From contig MPUH01000579.1 of the NCBI GenBank assembly GCA_001970955.1, forward strand, positions 1 to 44,960: 44,960 bases of DNA, read 5' to 3'. The notes under the pieces are model-generated. The model saw only the letters and a program-made list of their open reading frames with translations. It searched no databases and was not told the origin of the DNA. Positions within the stretch are counted from its first letter, which is position 1; every line of letters starts with the position of its first letter. This document shows positions 1 through 9,614 of this stretch, piece by piece. The DNA is from Stentor coeruleus. Taxonomy: Eukaryota > Ciliophora > Heterotrichea > Heterotrichida > Stentoridae. The position numbers and the translations under genes were made by a program.

Positions 1-350
1 TGGGGGCTAAATAATATATGTTGTATTAGAAACAAGATTATATAGAAAATAATAATTTTAGTTTTGTGATTATAAGTGATTTATTGTTATGAGGAAGTTG
101 GTTATGATTATTGCTACTGTATATTACTATAGGAATAAGGTTTTGATCTTGTATTACTTGTAGTGAATAAGTATCAAATATTATCATTACCCTATAAAAA
201 ACATATCAACATCTCTTCTAAAACATCAAATCCCTAACCAAAATCTCAACATAAAACCTTTAAAAATCATTACTCAGCATTACCAAAATACCTCCAAAAA
301 TTCACCTCTAACCCAACAACAAAATAATCACTTTCAACCATTTCTATTAC
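1..350. other. 5' flank of the first gene, no gene seen
   Basis: No convincing reading frame is visible. The first ~180 bases are A/T/G-rich. From about 181 to 350 the plus strand becomes C/A-rich and almost G-free, the composition seen upstream of other plus-strand genes here, so this part is probably the promoter and 5' UTR of the peptidase gene at 351. Confidence 0.5.
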
Positions 351-1827
351 ATGGAAAAATTGAAAAGCTATTATAAAGGGATGATAAGAAGGTTCTTACA
401 CAATTCATTCAAGCCTCTTCCAAATCATCATCCAATTTACGTCAAAGACTTTGCATCCTCAGTGCAAAAGTCTAGACTTCCAAACAATGTGAAAATCATC
501 ACTGAGTCACAAAGATTCCCAAGCTCAGTAAACATTGGTATCATAATCCAAGTTGGGACAAGAGATGATCCAATAGGTTATCTAGACATCTACAAAGAAT
601 TGTTTTTAAAAAGCAGGGTTAAATCAGATCAAATACATTATTCAGTCCTTGACCTCCTAGGTTGTGATCTTAATCTACACATCGAACGTGAGAATATTTA
701 CATCAACACATCCTGTTTAGAAGAGCATCTTAAACATGTGATCCCAGCTTTAAAACATACAATTTTTAATTTAAAAAACCCTCAAGACACTTCAGAAGCC
801 TTAGAAAGATTCAACTCAAAACTCCAACCTGAATCCCTTGACGACTCTTTTAAAAATCTTATCTTACCAACAGCATATTCAAATAAAACTTTAGGGATAA
901 GAAATCCTCGTGTTAACAAATGCATTTTAGAAAATGATGATTTAGAAAAATTCTTAAAGAAAAAATTCACTGCAGAANGCAGCATATTCAAATAAAACTT
1001 TAGGGATAAGAAATCCTCGTGCTAACAAATGCATTTTAGAAAATGATGATTTAGAAAAATTCTTAAAGAAAAAATTCACTGCAGAAAAAACGACTATTGC
1101 TGCAGCAGGGATTACTAACCATGCATCTTTTGAATCACTTATCGCTGAGAATTTTTCTACTTTAAACAAAGGAAGTTTAGAATTAGATCCAGCAATATAT
1201 ACAGGTGGGATTTATAGAGAGAATATTGATAATGAAATGGCATATGTAAGTCTTGGTTTTAAAGCTGCAAGTTTTTTTGAACCTGAAATGGCTTCTTTTG
1301 CTGTACTTAAAAACATAATTGGTGATGGGGGTGGTTTTAGTACAGGTGGTCCAGGTAAAGGTATGCATTCAAGAGCTTTTACTAAAATACTCCCTTATGG
1401 GTTTTTGGAAACTGTTAAAACTTATAATCATGCTTTTACTGACTCTGGGGTTTTTGCTGTTAGCTTAGTTGGTCTTGAAAAATATGCTGAGTATATGCCG
1501 GATATTATAATAAAAGAACTATTTGATTTGTTGAATATTGAAGAAGAAGAAATCAATAGAGCTAAAAATATTATAACACGTGAAGCTTTGATAAATTATC
1601 AGAAATCTTTAAGTCGTTTAGAAGACTTGGCAAAAAATTGTGCATTTTTTTATAATACACCTGATGAGTTCGGGTATTTGAAGAAAGTTAATCAGGTCAG
1701 TGTTCAGGATATTAAGAAAGCGTTGATCAAAATGCTTAGGTCTGAGTATAGTATGACGATTTTGACGAAAAAAGATACGAAAATTCCTGATTTGGAGTAT
1801 ATTTATAAGAAAATAGGTCGTAAATAG
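351..1827 (+). CDS. PMPCA: Mitochondrial processing peptidase alpha subunit (M16 family), split by an assembly duplication
   Basis: This is the non-catalytic partner in the matrix protease that removes presequences from imported mitochondrial proteins. The N-terminus is basic and Ser/Phe-rich (KLKSYYKGMIRRFLHNSF), like a mitochondrial targeting peptide, followed by the M16 N-domain (NIGIIIQVGTRDD). The zinc motif HxxEH of the beta subunit is not seen, as expected for alpha. The alpha-type glycine-rich loop GGGFSTGGPGKGMHSR lies at about residues 288-303 of the corrected protein. An N at 978 separates two copies of a 107-bp stretch. Ignoring 978-1086 gives one uninterrupted frame of about 455 residues, close to the family's usual 450-520. 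The start is the first ATG after the C/A-rich leader. The stop is TAG. Known from the family: function and loop. Inferred: that the duplication is not biological. Confidence 0.9.
871..1086. repeat. Direct duplication around an N (assembly overlap)
   Basis: Bases 871-977 recur at 980-1086 on either side of N978. I see one difference, T913 against C1022 (Val versus Ala). The second copy breaks the peptidase frame, and one copy restores it, so this is probably two overlapping contigs joined without merging, perhaps from different alleles. Confidence 0.85.
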
Positions 1828-2430
1828 GTTATTAAATTATTGAAATTAGTTTTCAAACCATTTTATTCACAAGTTGGTGTTCTATTCAGACTTTTCTATC
1901 AGGCCAAACAACTTCCCTATTACAGGTTTGAGATCCATACAAAACTCCCCCTTAATAGCATTTCCTATTTTGATGTGAAAAATTCCTATCACCATTCATT
2001 TCGTTTTCTAAGATACATTTTTAACTCACTTTGACTGAAAATGATGCCAAAACCTTGTATTTAACTATTAATAAATTTCCCTTAAAAAGCATCTCAATTC
2101 ATATGTAATCTTCCCTTACCCAATATTCCTCTATTATTCCAAACTGCTTTTATGAACAACCTATCATGATATATTTCAAAACTTCTCCATTAGGCTAAGT
2201 TCATTTATAATCACTAACATAAGTCTTGTCATCTAATACAATCAATGTTCACTTTAATATTTTATTTAAATACTCGTTTTGGTAAATAAAGCACAGGCTT
2301 GAGTTCAAAATTGATAAAATATTACTACCAATATCTTTTAATTGGATTTAACCTAAGAATCATGTATTTGGGACAATATCAAAATCTTTCCTTGATAAAT
2401 TGAACTTATTTTCTTTTAAAGTTACAACAC
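1828..2430. other. Intergenic region between convergent genes
   Basis: About 600 AT-rich bases lie between the 3' ends of the peptidase gene and the minus-strand small protein. A 64-codon plus-strand frame near 1840-2034 starts without ATG and looks like chance. I see no RNA gene or repeat. Confidence 0.5.
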
Positions 2431-2736
2431 TTACTGTTTATCAGGGTCAAATAAAAGAGAAATTTTTATCCCTATAGTCACTGCAAATACTCTTAGCGAT
2501 GTGGTTCTACAGAATACCCCTGCAAGAATTGTCAAAGGGAATGTATATTTATTAATAAATTTTCTACCGTATAAAGATTTATATGCTATAAAACATATAA
2601 TAGATAAGATGATTATTTCCACTATAAGCCAGTTATCAGAATATGTGTATGGACTTTCAAAATCTAAAGTAGAAAAGTTATGTCCCAAGCTATATTTTTA
2701 TTAACAAATAGAGCCAGGGTGTTGAATAAAGGCCAT
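2431..2736 (-). CDS. Small two-helix membrane protein, two-exon model uncertain
   Basis: The main minus-strand frame (2689 down to 2431) encodes about 86 residues with two hydrophobic segments (LIVEIIILSIICFIAY and FPLTILAGVFC) and a polar C-terminus. It contains no Met, so it needs an upstream exon. A good candidate is ATG at 2736 encoding MAFIQHPGSI, followed by a GT..AG stretch of 16 nt (2705-2690). Joined as written, the two exons are out of frame by one base. A single extra T in the TTT before the donor would fix this. I do not recognise the family. It shares a 101-bp divergent promoter region with the PRL phosphatase at 2838. It could also be a decayed gene. Confidence 0.4.
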
Positions 2737-2837
2737 TTTATATAGTCCTATATACCCAATAAAAAAAAGGTCAAATAATCTATAAACCCATAAATTTTAA
2801 AACCTAACTTAAATCCATTACAATAATCATTGCATTT
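2737..2837. promoter_or_regulatory. Compact divergent intergenic region
   Basis: Only 101 bases separate the proposed minus-strand ATG at 2736 from the plus-strand PRL ATG at 2838, so both promoters must lie here if the small gene is real. It contains a C/A-rich stretch (2780-2830) on the PRL side. No specific element is recognised. Confidence 0.3.
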
Positions 2838-3365
2838 ATGATCAACAAGTTATCAATTATCTCCAGAGGAGGTCTAAAATTTATCGTCATGGACGCCCCA
2901 AACAATGAAAATGCTGACCAATATGCTTCTCAACTTAAATTCCACAACGTAAGTCATCTAGTCCGCACATGTGAAGGCAAATATAATGATGAGATTTTTA
3001 AATCAAAGGGGATAATGATACATGTAACAACCAAATAGGATTTAATTTTCTCAGATGGTTCAGCACCTCAAAAAGAAAAGCTTCATGAGTTCTTAGAAAT
3101 TGTAAAATCAACCTTTTTTGAAGCGGGGAAAATTAAAAAAGTCTCAGGTACTTCACCTTGTATTGCTGTGCATTGTTTATCTGGATTAGGAAGGGCTCCT
3201 GTTCTTATTGCTATTGCACTTATTGAAGCTGGTTTAGACCCTAGTCATGCGATTGATCTTATTAGAAGGAATAGACAAGGAGCTTTGAATCAGAATCAGA
3301 TAAAGTTTTTAATGAGGTATAAAAGACTTGGGGTGTTTAATCGTTCTTGTTGTGTTATTTTTTAA
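2838..3365 (+). CDS. PTP4A: PRL-type (PTP4A) prenylated protein tyrosine phosphatase
   Basis: A small dual-specificity-like phosphatase of the PRL family, known for membrane-bound roles in growth control and magnesium transport regulation. The 15-nt intron 3024-3038 interrupts it. Spliced, it encodes 170 residues, against about 173 in animals. The P-loop is HCLSGLGRAPV with nucleophile Cys108 and Arg114. The general-acid loop FSDGSAP supplies Asp68, and GIMIHD|LIF precedes it. The Ala after the P-loop arginine is the PRL-typical residue. The C-terminus ends CCVIF, a CaaX box, so prenylation and membrane anchoring are predicted. The start is the first ATG after the C/A-rich leader. All diagnostic elements are intact, so the identification is firm. 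The physiological role in this cell is unknown. Confidence 0.95.
3024..3038 (+). other. 15-nt spliceosomal intron
   Basis: GTAACAACCAAATAG interrupts the PRL gene. Its last three bases would be an in-frame stop (TAG). Removing exactly 15 nt restores the PRL acid-loop motif HDLIFSDGSAP. This size is characteristic of Stentor-type heterotrichs. Confidence 0.95.
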
Positions 3366-3696
3366 CATTTTAATGCTAGTTTATATCTTTGATTGTTGAA
3401 GATAGGTTTAAGGATAAGATTATTTTACAAGGCAATTAAAGACATAATTTTAAAAGTTTGTAACTACACAAAATCAGTATCTTAAAAGTACAATTTTATA
3501 GTTTACAAAATATACTATCATAAATTATCAAATTAAGCAAAGAGTTCATTTTATAAAGTGAAAAATATTTTTATGAAGAATCTTTTCTTTTTCTATACAA
3601 ATTATTAATCTAAAAATCTAACCAAATAGCTCTAAATTATACATAAACGAAGTTATTTGTCGATGCTGTAGCCAATTAGTCCTTCATATAAATAAA
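3366..3696. other. Intergenic, nothing recognised
   Basis: AT-rich spacer of 331 bases between two plus-strand genes. No gene or structured RNA is seen. It holds the 3' flank of the PRL gene and the promoter of the signal peptidase subunit gene. Confidence 0.5.
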
Positions 3697-4424
3697 ATGG
3701 GCATGATGCATAATGTGACTGCAAGACTCAATTCATCATTCTTCTTTGGTGTCTGGCTTCTAGCAGCATTAGCAGCTCTAAACATAGCATCATCTTTCTT
3801 CATAGAACAGAAATTTGACGTAAAATCCGTATCTGTGACTAATATGAAGCTATACAAGAACACCAGATATAATTGGGATGAAGCTGATATGGAATTCACT
3901 TTAAATGCAGATCTTACAGACATTTTCAACTGGAATGTCAAACTTATTTACTTATACTTAGAAATTGACTATTTCAATCCTGAAAGAAATCAAGTAATTG
4001 TGTGGGATAAGATTATATGGAGAGATCAATTGAAGCAAATAAAAGTGGAACTAACGAAGAATAAAGNTCTTACAGACATTTTCAACTGGAATGTCAAACT
4101 TATTTACTTATACTTAGAAATTGACTATTTCAATCCTGAAAGAAATCAAGTAATTGTATGGGATAAGATTATATGGAGAGATCAATTGAAGCAAATAAAA
4201 GTGGAACTAACGAAGAATAAAGGAAAGTATTTGATAAAGACTAAGTCGTTTGATCTTTTGGGAAGAAATGNGGAAAGTATTTGATAAAGACTAAGTCGTT
4301 TGATCTTTTGGGAAGAAATGCTACAGCAACTCTAAAGTGGGAAGTTATTCCAATCACTGGATTTGTATACAAAATGCAATCTGAGACTGTGCCTATGCAA
4401 TTCTTAGAGAAATACTCTTATTAA
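3697..4424 (+). CDS. SPCS3: Signal peptidase complex subunit 3 (SPC22/23), interrupted by two assembly duplications
   Basis: A non-catalytic but essential luminal subunit of the ER signal peptidase in other eukaryotes. Residues ~12-36 form the single N-terminal transmembrane segment. The diagnostic core follows: NADLTDIFNWNVKLIYLYL, then NQVIVWDKIIWRD, then a C-terminal part with LLGRNATATLKWEVIP and GFVYKM. Two N-bounded duplications (N4067, N4271) interrupt it. Ignoring 4067-4222 and 4271-4320 gives one frame of 173 residues ending at TAA 4422-4424, against ~180 in animals. The duplicated parts would otherwise add a repeat of the core and then a frame break. ATG 3697 is the first Met. A second Met two codons later is also possible. 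Confidence 0.93.
3912..4222. repeat. Direct duplication around N4067 (assembly overlap)
   Basis: Bases 3912-4066 recur at 4068-4222, 155 bp each, with one difference seen (G4002 against A4158). Only one copy fits the signal peptidase subunit. Confidence 0.85.
4222..4320. repeat. Direct duplication around N4271 (assembly overlap)
   Basis: The 49 bases 4222-4270 recur identically at 4272-4320. Removing one copy and the N keeps the signal peptidase subunit in frame through to its natural C-terminus. Confidence 0.85.
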
Positions 4425-4934
4425 TCATAACGTTCTTTGATTAAATTATATATATATATTTATATGCTACTTTTTATTTAAGGTACTGCTTTGATAATTT
4501 GTATATAGTTCTTAAAATAATAATTTTTTTGATTTTAATATATAGCAAGATAGTGATTATTTAAGATTAGCAAAGATGTATAATTGTATGTGCTTATATT
4601 ATAAGGTAATAATAACTGAATTATGATTGTTTAAATAGCAAATTTTATTATTCCTAGCAATCACTAACCAATCAATTCTATAACTAATAATTTGCAATTT
4701 TTACGTTCAGAGAATAAGTTTTTTTAACAGCGATAATTATTGTTTAACTCTAAAATCTAAAGACCTTAAATAATCTACAAATCTTCGTTTTATTTAATAA
4801 TTCATAACAAACTTTATAAAAACAAGAAATCTTCATCATCCTTAAATTACTTATCAACATCTAAAATACTCTAAAATTATGAACATTAAAAAATCAATCT
4901 AATTATCAAAGCTATAATTATAATCATTATGTAT
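4425..4934. other. Intergenic between convergent genes, nothing recognised
   Basis: About 510 very AT-rich bases between two 3' ends. A short AT dinucleotide run lies at about 4447-4462. No frame, RNA gene or larger repeat stands out. Confidence 0.5.
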
Positions 4935-6059
4935 TTAAGAATATACGACATGTTGCCATAATACAATACTTTCTTCATTAGCCCCAGCCAAATAAGAAGA
5001 ATCATAATGCAGTCTTATAGAAGGACTAGATCTAGGAAGGGTCTGAAGAGGATTTTTTNCATTAGCCCCAGCCAAATAAGAAGAATCATAATGCAGTCTT
5101 ATAGAAGGACTAGATCTAGGAAGGGTCTGAAGAGGATTTTTTTCATTCATAATATCCCAAACTTTTATATCACCTTGACCACTAGAAAATATAACTCGTC
5201 CACTATAGGAGGATTCAACACTTTCAACACGACTTCCACTACGATAATGACCAAGAACATTTAAACCTCTAATATCAAGTAATCTAACAAAACCATCAGC
5301 ACAACCTGTGATAAAACTATAATTTGATAAAAACTTTACAGCATTTACATCTCCAAGATGGATGCTAAATGAACGTATACGTTTTTGTGTGCGAATATCC
5401 CAAAGTTTGACTGAATGGTCACATGAACCTGAAATCAGCATATTTTCACTTGAATCAACACACATAATATCTTCATTATGCTCTATGTACTCACTTATAG
5501 GTTGATCATGTCTGAATAAATCCCAAAGTTTTAAAGTTTTATCACCAGAAGCAGTGACAATTTTATTAGAGTCTAAAAATGAAAAATCAGAAATATAATT
5601 ATCATGTGCTTGAAACTGAATTGTAGGTTTTTCATCTGTTTTTATCTCAGAATTTTCATCGAAGTTTGTATTGTAAACATGGCAACCTCCATCAAATGAA
5701 CCTAAGACACAAAAATCCCCATTGCTAGGTTCGAATTTGCAATTTGTTATGTTTGCATCTTCTAAAACCCATTTTGATAAAGGAATTCCTTTCTGAGCAT
5801 TCCATATTATAATACTCCCGTCTGAACTAACGGATAAAAGGATTTTGTTACGATATGGGGATCCATGAGACCATGATATGCAATTGACTTTTTCTGAATG
5901 TCCTCTAAGGATAATGCTTTCAGCAAATCTGCATTTTAATGAAGGCATTACACTATTATAGCTTGATATTGTTACATGTGGGTGTTTTTCTGATAAGGAC
6001 TTTTGTATTTGTTCAATCGATCTTTCAATAGCTGTGATTTTTAAAGGTATGTTATCCAT
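4935..6059 (-). CDS. WD40 beta-propeller resembling a G-protein beta subunit
   Basis: A seven-bladed WD40 protein of about 346 residues once the N-bounded duplication is ignored, matching the ~340 of heterotrimeric G beta. The N-terminal ~30 residues (ITAIERSIEQIQKSLSEKH) form a short helix like the G-beta coiled coil. Blades follow with clear WD signatures: ILRGHSEKVNCISW, SSDGSIIIWNAQ, SGDKTLKLWDLF, SGSCDHSVKLWDIRTQK, DGFVRLLDIRG and GQGDIKVWDI, closing with SIVLWQH. The order and spacing suggest G beta, but many WD40 proteins share this shape, so the family call is tentative. I start at ATG 6059. The longer upstream frame is hydrophobic, unlike the rest, and is probably 5' UTR. It is divergent from the gene at 6436. 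Confidence 0.75.
   Translation of the reverse strand: MDNIPLKITAIERSIEQIQKSLSEKHPHVTISSYNSVMPSLKCRFAESIILRGHSEKVNCISWSHGSPYRNKILLSVSSDGSIIIWNAQKGIPLSKWVLEDANITNCKFEPSNGDFCVLGSFDGGCHVYNTNFDENSEIKTDEKPTIQFQAHDNYISDFSFLDSNKIVTASGDKTLKLWDLFRHDQPISEYIEHNEDIMCVDSSENMLISGSCDHSVKLWDIRTQKRIRSFSIHLGDVNAVKFLSNYSFITGCADGFVRLLDIRGLNVLGHYRSGSRVESVESSYSGRVIFSSGQGDIKVWDIMNEKNPLQTLPRSSPSIRLHYDSSYLAGANXKNPLQTLPRSSPSIRLHYDSSYLAGANEESIVLWQHVVYS
4976..5142. repeat. Direct duplication around N5059 (assembly overlap)
   Basis: The 83 bases 4976-5058 recur at 5060-5142. Both encode the same last-blade peptide (NPLQTLPRSSPSIRLHYD) of the WD40 gene. Removing 84 bases keeps the frame. Confidence 0.85.
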
Positions 6060-6435
6060 ATTATTATCATTTAAGTATATATTCTTAATAATGCTGTTTT
6101 TTACATATAAAATAATCCTTATTATCAGTTTACAGTCTATAAATATTATTTCTAATAATCTCCTCAACACAAAAAAAAAATATTAATTACCTAAGTTTTT
6201 ACATATATCACACCAATCTTATAATATTTTCATTAATTAAGCTTTAATTCTCCCTGAAAATATTTTCCTTATCAAAATTTTCATTATTTTGTATCCAACA
6301 TAATTTTTAACAACCTATTCAATAAAAATATTATTTTTACTATAATCAACAATATAAAAAAAACAAATTTTCCAATGCTAACTTTCTACTATAAATCTTA
6401 ATCCTACCATAGTGATTCCTTTAAATAAATTCAAT
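6060..6435. promoter_or_regulatory. Divergent intergenic region
   Basis: The 376 bases between two head-to-head genes should hold both promoters. The sequence is A/T-rich, C-containing and G-poor on the plus strand, in keeping with the plus-strand gene. No defined element is recognised. Confidence 0.35.
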
Positions 6436-8108
6436 ATGGTCAAAGATAAAATCATCACTGAAATCACATCATATCAACCAGGTCCATCATCAGACCAAAA
6501 ACTCAAGCGCTTGAGTTACTCAGGCAAAAAAAAATCCCCTTTTCTACAAACTTATTTAACAAAATCACTTAAAAGCCCAAATTCAGGACCAAAACTATGC
6601 CCAGAACACTCTAAAGCTTTTTATTCCCGTTCGCAACCCCCGTTAGGCACTCGTTTTTTACGAGGGTTTGCAAGTAAAATCAAAATCCCTCAGTCAAAAC
6701 CCAGGTCTCCAGAAAGAAATCTTATAACCCTAAGAGAAAGTCATGATAAAAAACTTATGAAAATCAACAGCCACGACTGCTTAACCCCAGAAATCTTTAT
6801 AGACACTCCAAGGAAAAGGACAATATCAAATGACAAGTTCTTATTACGTAATAAAGCGTTAGAAAGCTGTAGACATTCTATGAAAAAAGAAAAACGAAAC
6901 ATTTTTAATAGACTCATAGCTTCTCAACGAGAGCATAAAATTATTCTTGACAACAACAAGTTTAATTTATTAAAGAAAAACAAATCAACACCTTTGACAA
7001 TAATGAAAAGTAAATCTACACAAAGAGACCAAACTTTACTTAGGGAATTTACAAATGAATTCGCTTTGCTATGTGCGGAAACTGACTTTGGGTCGACAGG
7101 TTTTCTTAACTACAGCAAGTTTTGTAGCATATTAAACAAGCTTAGGTTTATAGAAGATTCATTTAATAAATCTGATGAAGAAAGAGAATTGGTACTTAGA
7201 GCATGGAAATTACTTGGTGGACATAAAGAAAATAAGATCAAAGTGGATAATTTGTATTTATTTTTACTTGGGGTTATAAATATTGAGGTTAAAGTTGAAC
7301 AACAGACTATGACATCACCGAAAATTAGACATCGTCGTGGGATTTTGACGTTTTCGAAAAAAGATATAGTTAAAATCCATCAAGATTTTATGCATTTGTA
7401 TTTAAATAGGACTGGGAGAAAGGAAATAAGGAGTATTCAGCTTAATGATTCAAGTTCAGGACCGNACATCGTCGTGGGATTTTGACGTTTTCGAAAAAAG
7501 ATATAGTTAAAATCCATCAAGATTTTATGTATTTGTATTTAAATAGGACTGGGAGAAAGGAAATAAGGAGTATTCAGCTTAATGATTCAAGTTCAGGACC
7601 AGAAGAAATTATTAGTGGAGGAGAAACACCGGATATTATTATTGATGAAGTTGTGAATAATATACCGGATAATAGTGAAAATCATGATGTTGCACCGATT
7701 ACGTTGGAAAAACCTGAAATACCATTTCGTATGCCCAGCTCGTTTAAACTTATTAGGAGGATTAGCCTTAGAGAACTTTCTTCAACACCAAAAAATATTA
7801 ATACTAAGCTCAATACTAGTGTGCATCAATTAACTCAAAGCATAAGCGACAACACACCTAAAAATCTTTCCTTCACCTCTGAAAGCGAAGAAATACGCAT
7901 AAACCCCCTTCTAACCCCCCCATCCTGCATAAACCGAATCAAAGTCAAAAAAATTAGCAACCTAAAGCCTGATCCTGAATCCAAAAAAGACCTAAACAAC
8001 AGTGTATCATACAAAACCCAAAACGGAATAAAATTCAAATTCCCAAACCCAGAAAGTGTTGACACCAGTGGCATCCTCATCAACATACCTGAATCCTATC
8101 AATCATAA
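6436..8108 (+). CDS. Unknown protein with EF-hand-like central region
   Basis: About 511 residues after ignoring the N-bounded duplication. The N-terminal ~190 residues are basic, Ser/Pro-rich and probably disordered (KSPNSGPK, KSKPRSPE-like stretches). The central part (LLREFTNEFALLC..DFGSTGFLNYSKF..ILNKL..FI, then ERELVLRAWKLLGG) has the helix-loop-helix pattern of degenerate EF-hands, without a complete set of calcium ligands that I can confirm. A basic stretch RTGRKEIRSIQ and a long Ser/Thr/Pro-rich tail with SSTPKN and LTPPS follow. The start is ATG 6436. The frame also opens at a GTG at 6412, but ATG is expected. The 3' third is C-rich, unlike most genes here. Possibly a cytoskeletal or ciliary protein, but this is a guess. 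Confidence 0.75.
7329..7600. repeat. Direct duplication around N7465 (assembly overlap)
   Basis: Bases 7329-7463 recur at 7466-7600, with C7393 against T7530 (His versus Tyr). The base before the N (G7464) also differs from its partner A7601. Collapsing 137 bases joins the two frames into one protein. Confidence 0.85.
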
Positions 8109-8154
8109 AAAATCATAAACTAATTTTATCTAATACACTTAAAACAAGTGTTAC

Positions 8155-8902
8155 TTAATCCATACTCAATGAATACCCACTTCTTAACTCTGCCAAATCT
8201 TGTTCTTGTCTTATCTTATCATGCTCAGTCACTAAATATTTCATACAAACCACATAAGGTAACCTTTCATGAACAATTGCTTGTAAAGCATTTTGCACAT
8301 TATACCTCTTGATATGCAATATTTTACATGCATCTTGTTCATTATACGGTACTAATGAATTCAAATACGAAACAGCCCACATTTTCTGTGCTTGAATCAA
8401 ATAATCTTCAACCATCTGTACAGGTAATTTATGGCTATCCCATATTTTCCTGCATTCATTATTCCTCACTGAAATCTTACCAAATTCAGGAATATTTACT
8501 TGAAACATATTGCCAATCCTAGTAATTGTCCCTTCTTCCCCATCTTGTTCTTCATCTTCACTACTAGAAGTTTGAAAGTCAGTGATTTGTCGAAGCATGG
8601 GTACTGGGTCAATATATTCCCTTTTAGGTAAAGCAAATGTTTCCCTTTGTTGTTTAAGTATACTTAATTGATCTGTAAGTTTTTGTTGAGTCCAATTTTC
8701 AGTTTTAGCTTTATCCTTGAGCTTCATTTCTTTTTGACAAGGTGGGCAATACCATACTTCATCTTGAGATAAATCTCGATGTAAGCCTAAACACTGGTTA
8801 GCGGACACTAAAATGATAAGATGATGGGCATAAGTCACAACAGATAAGATCACCTCGTTTTTGGCATATCTTGCAAGAATCGTCATTTCGGTCAATGGAC
8901 AT
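8155..8902 (-). CDS. PHD finger-ELM2 chromatin protein
   Basis: Probably a nuclear histone-reading subunit of a corepressor-like complex. ATG at 8902 opens a first exon of 32 codons, then a second exon from 8793 to 8155, 244 residues in all. Together they give a complete C4HC3 PHD finger: Cys10, Cys13, Cys22, Cys25, His30, Cys33, Cys48 and Cys51, with the usual Trp46 two residues before Cys48. A charged linker with an acidic patch ([12 protein letters not shown]) follows. An ELM2-like region at about residues 122-205 comes next ([17 protein letters not shown], then DYLIQAQ and NVQNALQAI). No SANT domain follows, so it is shorter than MTA or CoREST proteins. The exon join needs a 13-nt intron (8806-8794), which is unusual. 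Its stop lies 46 bases from the convergent neighbour's stop. Confidence 0.8.
8794..8806 (-). other. Possible 13-nt intron (or 15-nt intron missing a GT)
   Basis: On the minus strand, GTCCGCTAACCAG separates codons for YHFS and CLGL. Removing exactly 13 nt gives ideal PHD spacing (H-x2-C). The 15-nt reading GTGTCCGCTAACCAG shifts the frame. If the genome really has one more GT here, a normal 15-nt intron results. Confidence 0.6.
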
Positions 8903-8918
8903 AATTTTTATCTATTTA

Positions 8919-9392
8919 TTATCTAGTGTAAAAACCTCCAGATCCATTTCGAGCATATCCAGCATTGGTTTCACGTTTATGGAAATCGTTCATAGTGAAG
9001 TTATATGGACCTGGAGCAACACGGTTAACTTTTGGAGGACTTGTATTGATTCTTATTGGCGCTTCTAGAGCTGTTTGAAGGATTTTCTTTTTGACTGATG
9101 AATCTAAATTTGTACCGTTATCGATTAGTTTCATTATATGATGTTGTTTTGGACTAAGACTTTTTCGATAGCCTTGATGGATTTTTTTGTGCTCAGATTT
9201 GATAGGGGTACCTTGTCGGTTTGGGTAGTCTTTATAGAAGTAAACGTTAAAATTTGCACTGTTATATCGGGTCACATCTTCAAATTTACTGATATGTGGG
9301 AAAACAGGATTTATAGAACGAGAGGCTTGGAAGGCTGTTTTTGGACTTCGACCTCTGCTATAAGATTTTATTTTTTGTTCTAGAGTGGTCAT
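8919..9392 (-). CDS. Small basic protein with PGPY motif, possible axonemal protein
   Basis: 157 residues, basic and Tyr/Asn-rich. It begins MTTLEQKIKSYSRGRSPKTA, contains FPHISKFEDVTRYN and YFYKDYPNRQGTP, and ends near APGPYNFTMNDF and GSGGFYTR. The PGPY element is reminiscent of sperm-tail PG-rich (STPGR/SHIPPO) proteins, which line ciliary microtubules. One motif is weak evidence. No transmembrane segment or signal peptide is seen. It lies just 16 bases upstream of the PHD gene on the same strand, so the two genes are almost back to back. I do not recognise a specific orthologue. Confidence 0.7.
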   Translation of the reverse strand: MTTLEQKIKSYSRGRSPKTAFQASRSINPVFPHISKFEDVTRYNSANFNVYFYKDYPNRQGTPIKSEHKKIHQGYRKSLSPKQHHIMKLIDNGTNLDSSVKKKILQTALEAPIRINTSPPKVNRVAPGPYNFTMNDFHKRETNAGYARNGSGGFYTR

Positions 9393-9614
9393 TGGAATTT
9401 AGTTTATAAAAATGGTAGAGGTTTAGAGATGAATGAAAATAAGATGGATAATAAGTTGGGTTATCAGATTATATGAATTTAAAGGTTTGATGATATAATA
9501 TTTATAGATAAAGATTTAGGATAGAATAATGATTATTAGGTTTAAGATGATTATCTATATCCTATAATAAGCTACCCTTATCTCTTAATCAAAACCATCT
9601 CTATAATATTCTAT

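Noticed and set aside
1..350. Possible telomere or subtelomere at the window start
   Set aside because: No tandem telomere-like units are seen. The sequence looks like an ordinary leader.
1840..2034. 64-codon plus-strand frame
   Set aside because: It starts without an ATG, has no protein-like pattern and sits in AT-rich spacer between convergent genes.
4068..4222. Apparent internal protein repeat in the signal peptidase subunit
   Set aside because: It is the second copy around an N. The family has one copy, and collapsing it gives the normal length.
5741..5752. GGTTCGAAT, like a tRNA B-box
   Set aside because: It lies inside the WD40 gene and no cloverleaf or A-box could be fitted.
6060..6170. 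N-terminal hydrophobic extension of the WD40 protein
   Set aside because: The extra 37 residues are Ile-rich and unlike a signal peptide followed by this kind of protein. The ATG at 6059 fits the family start.
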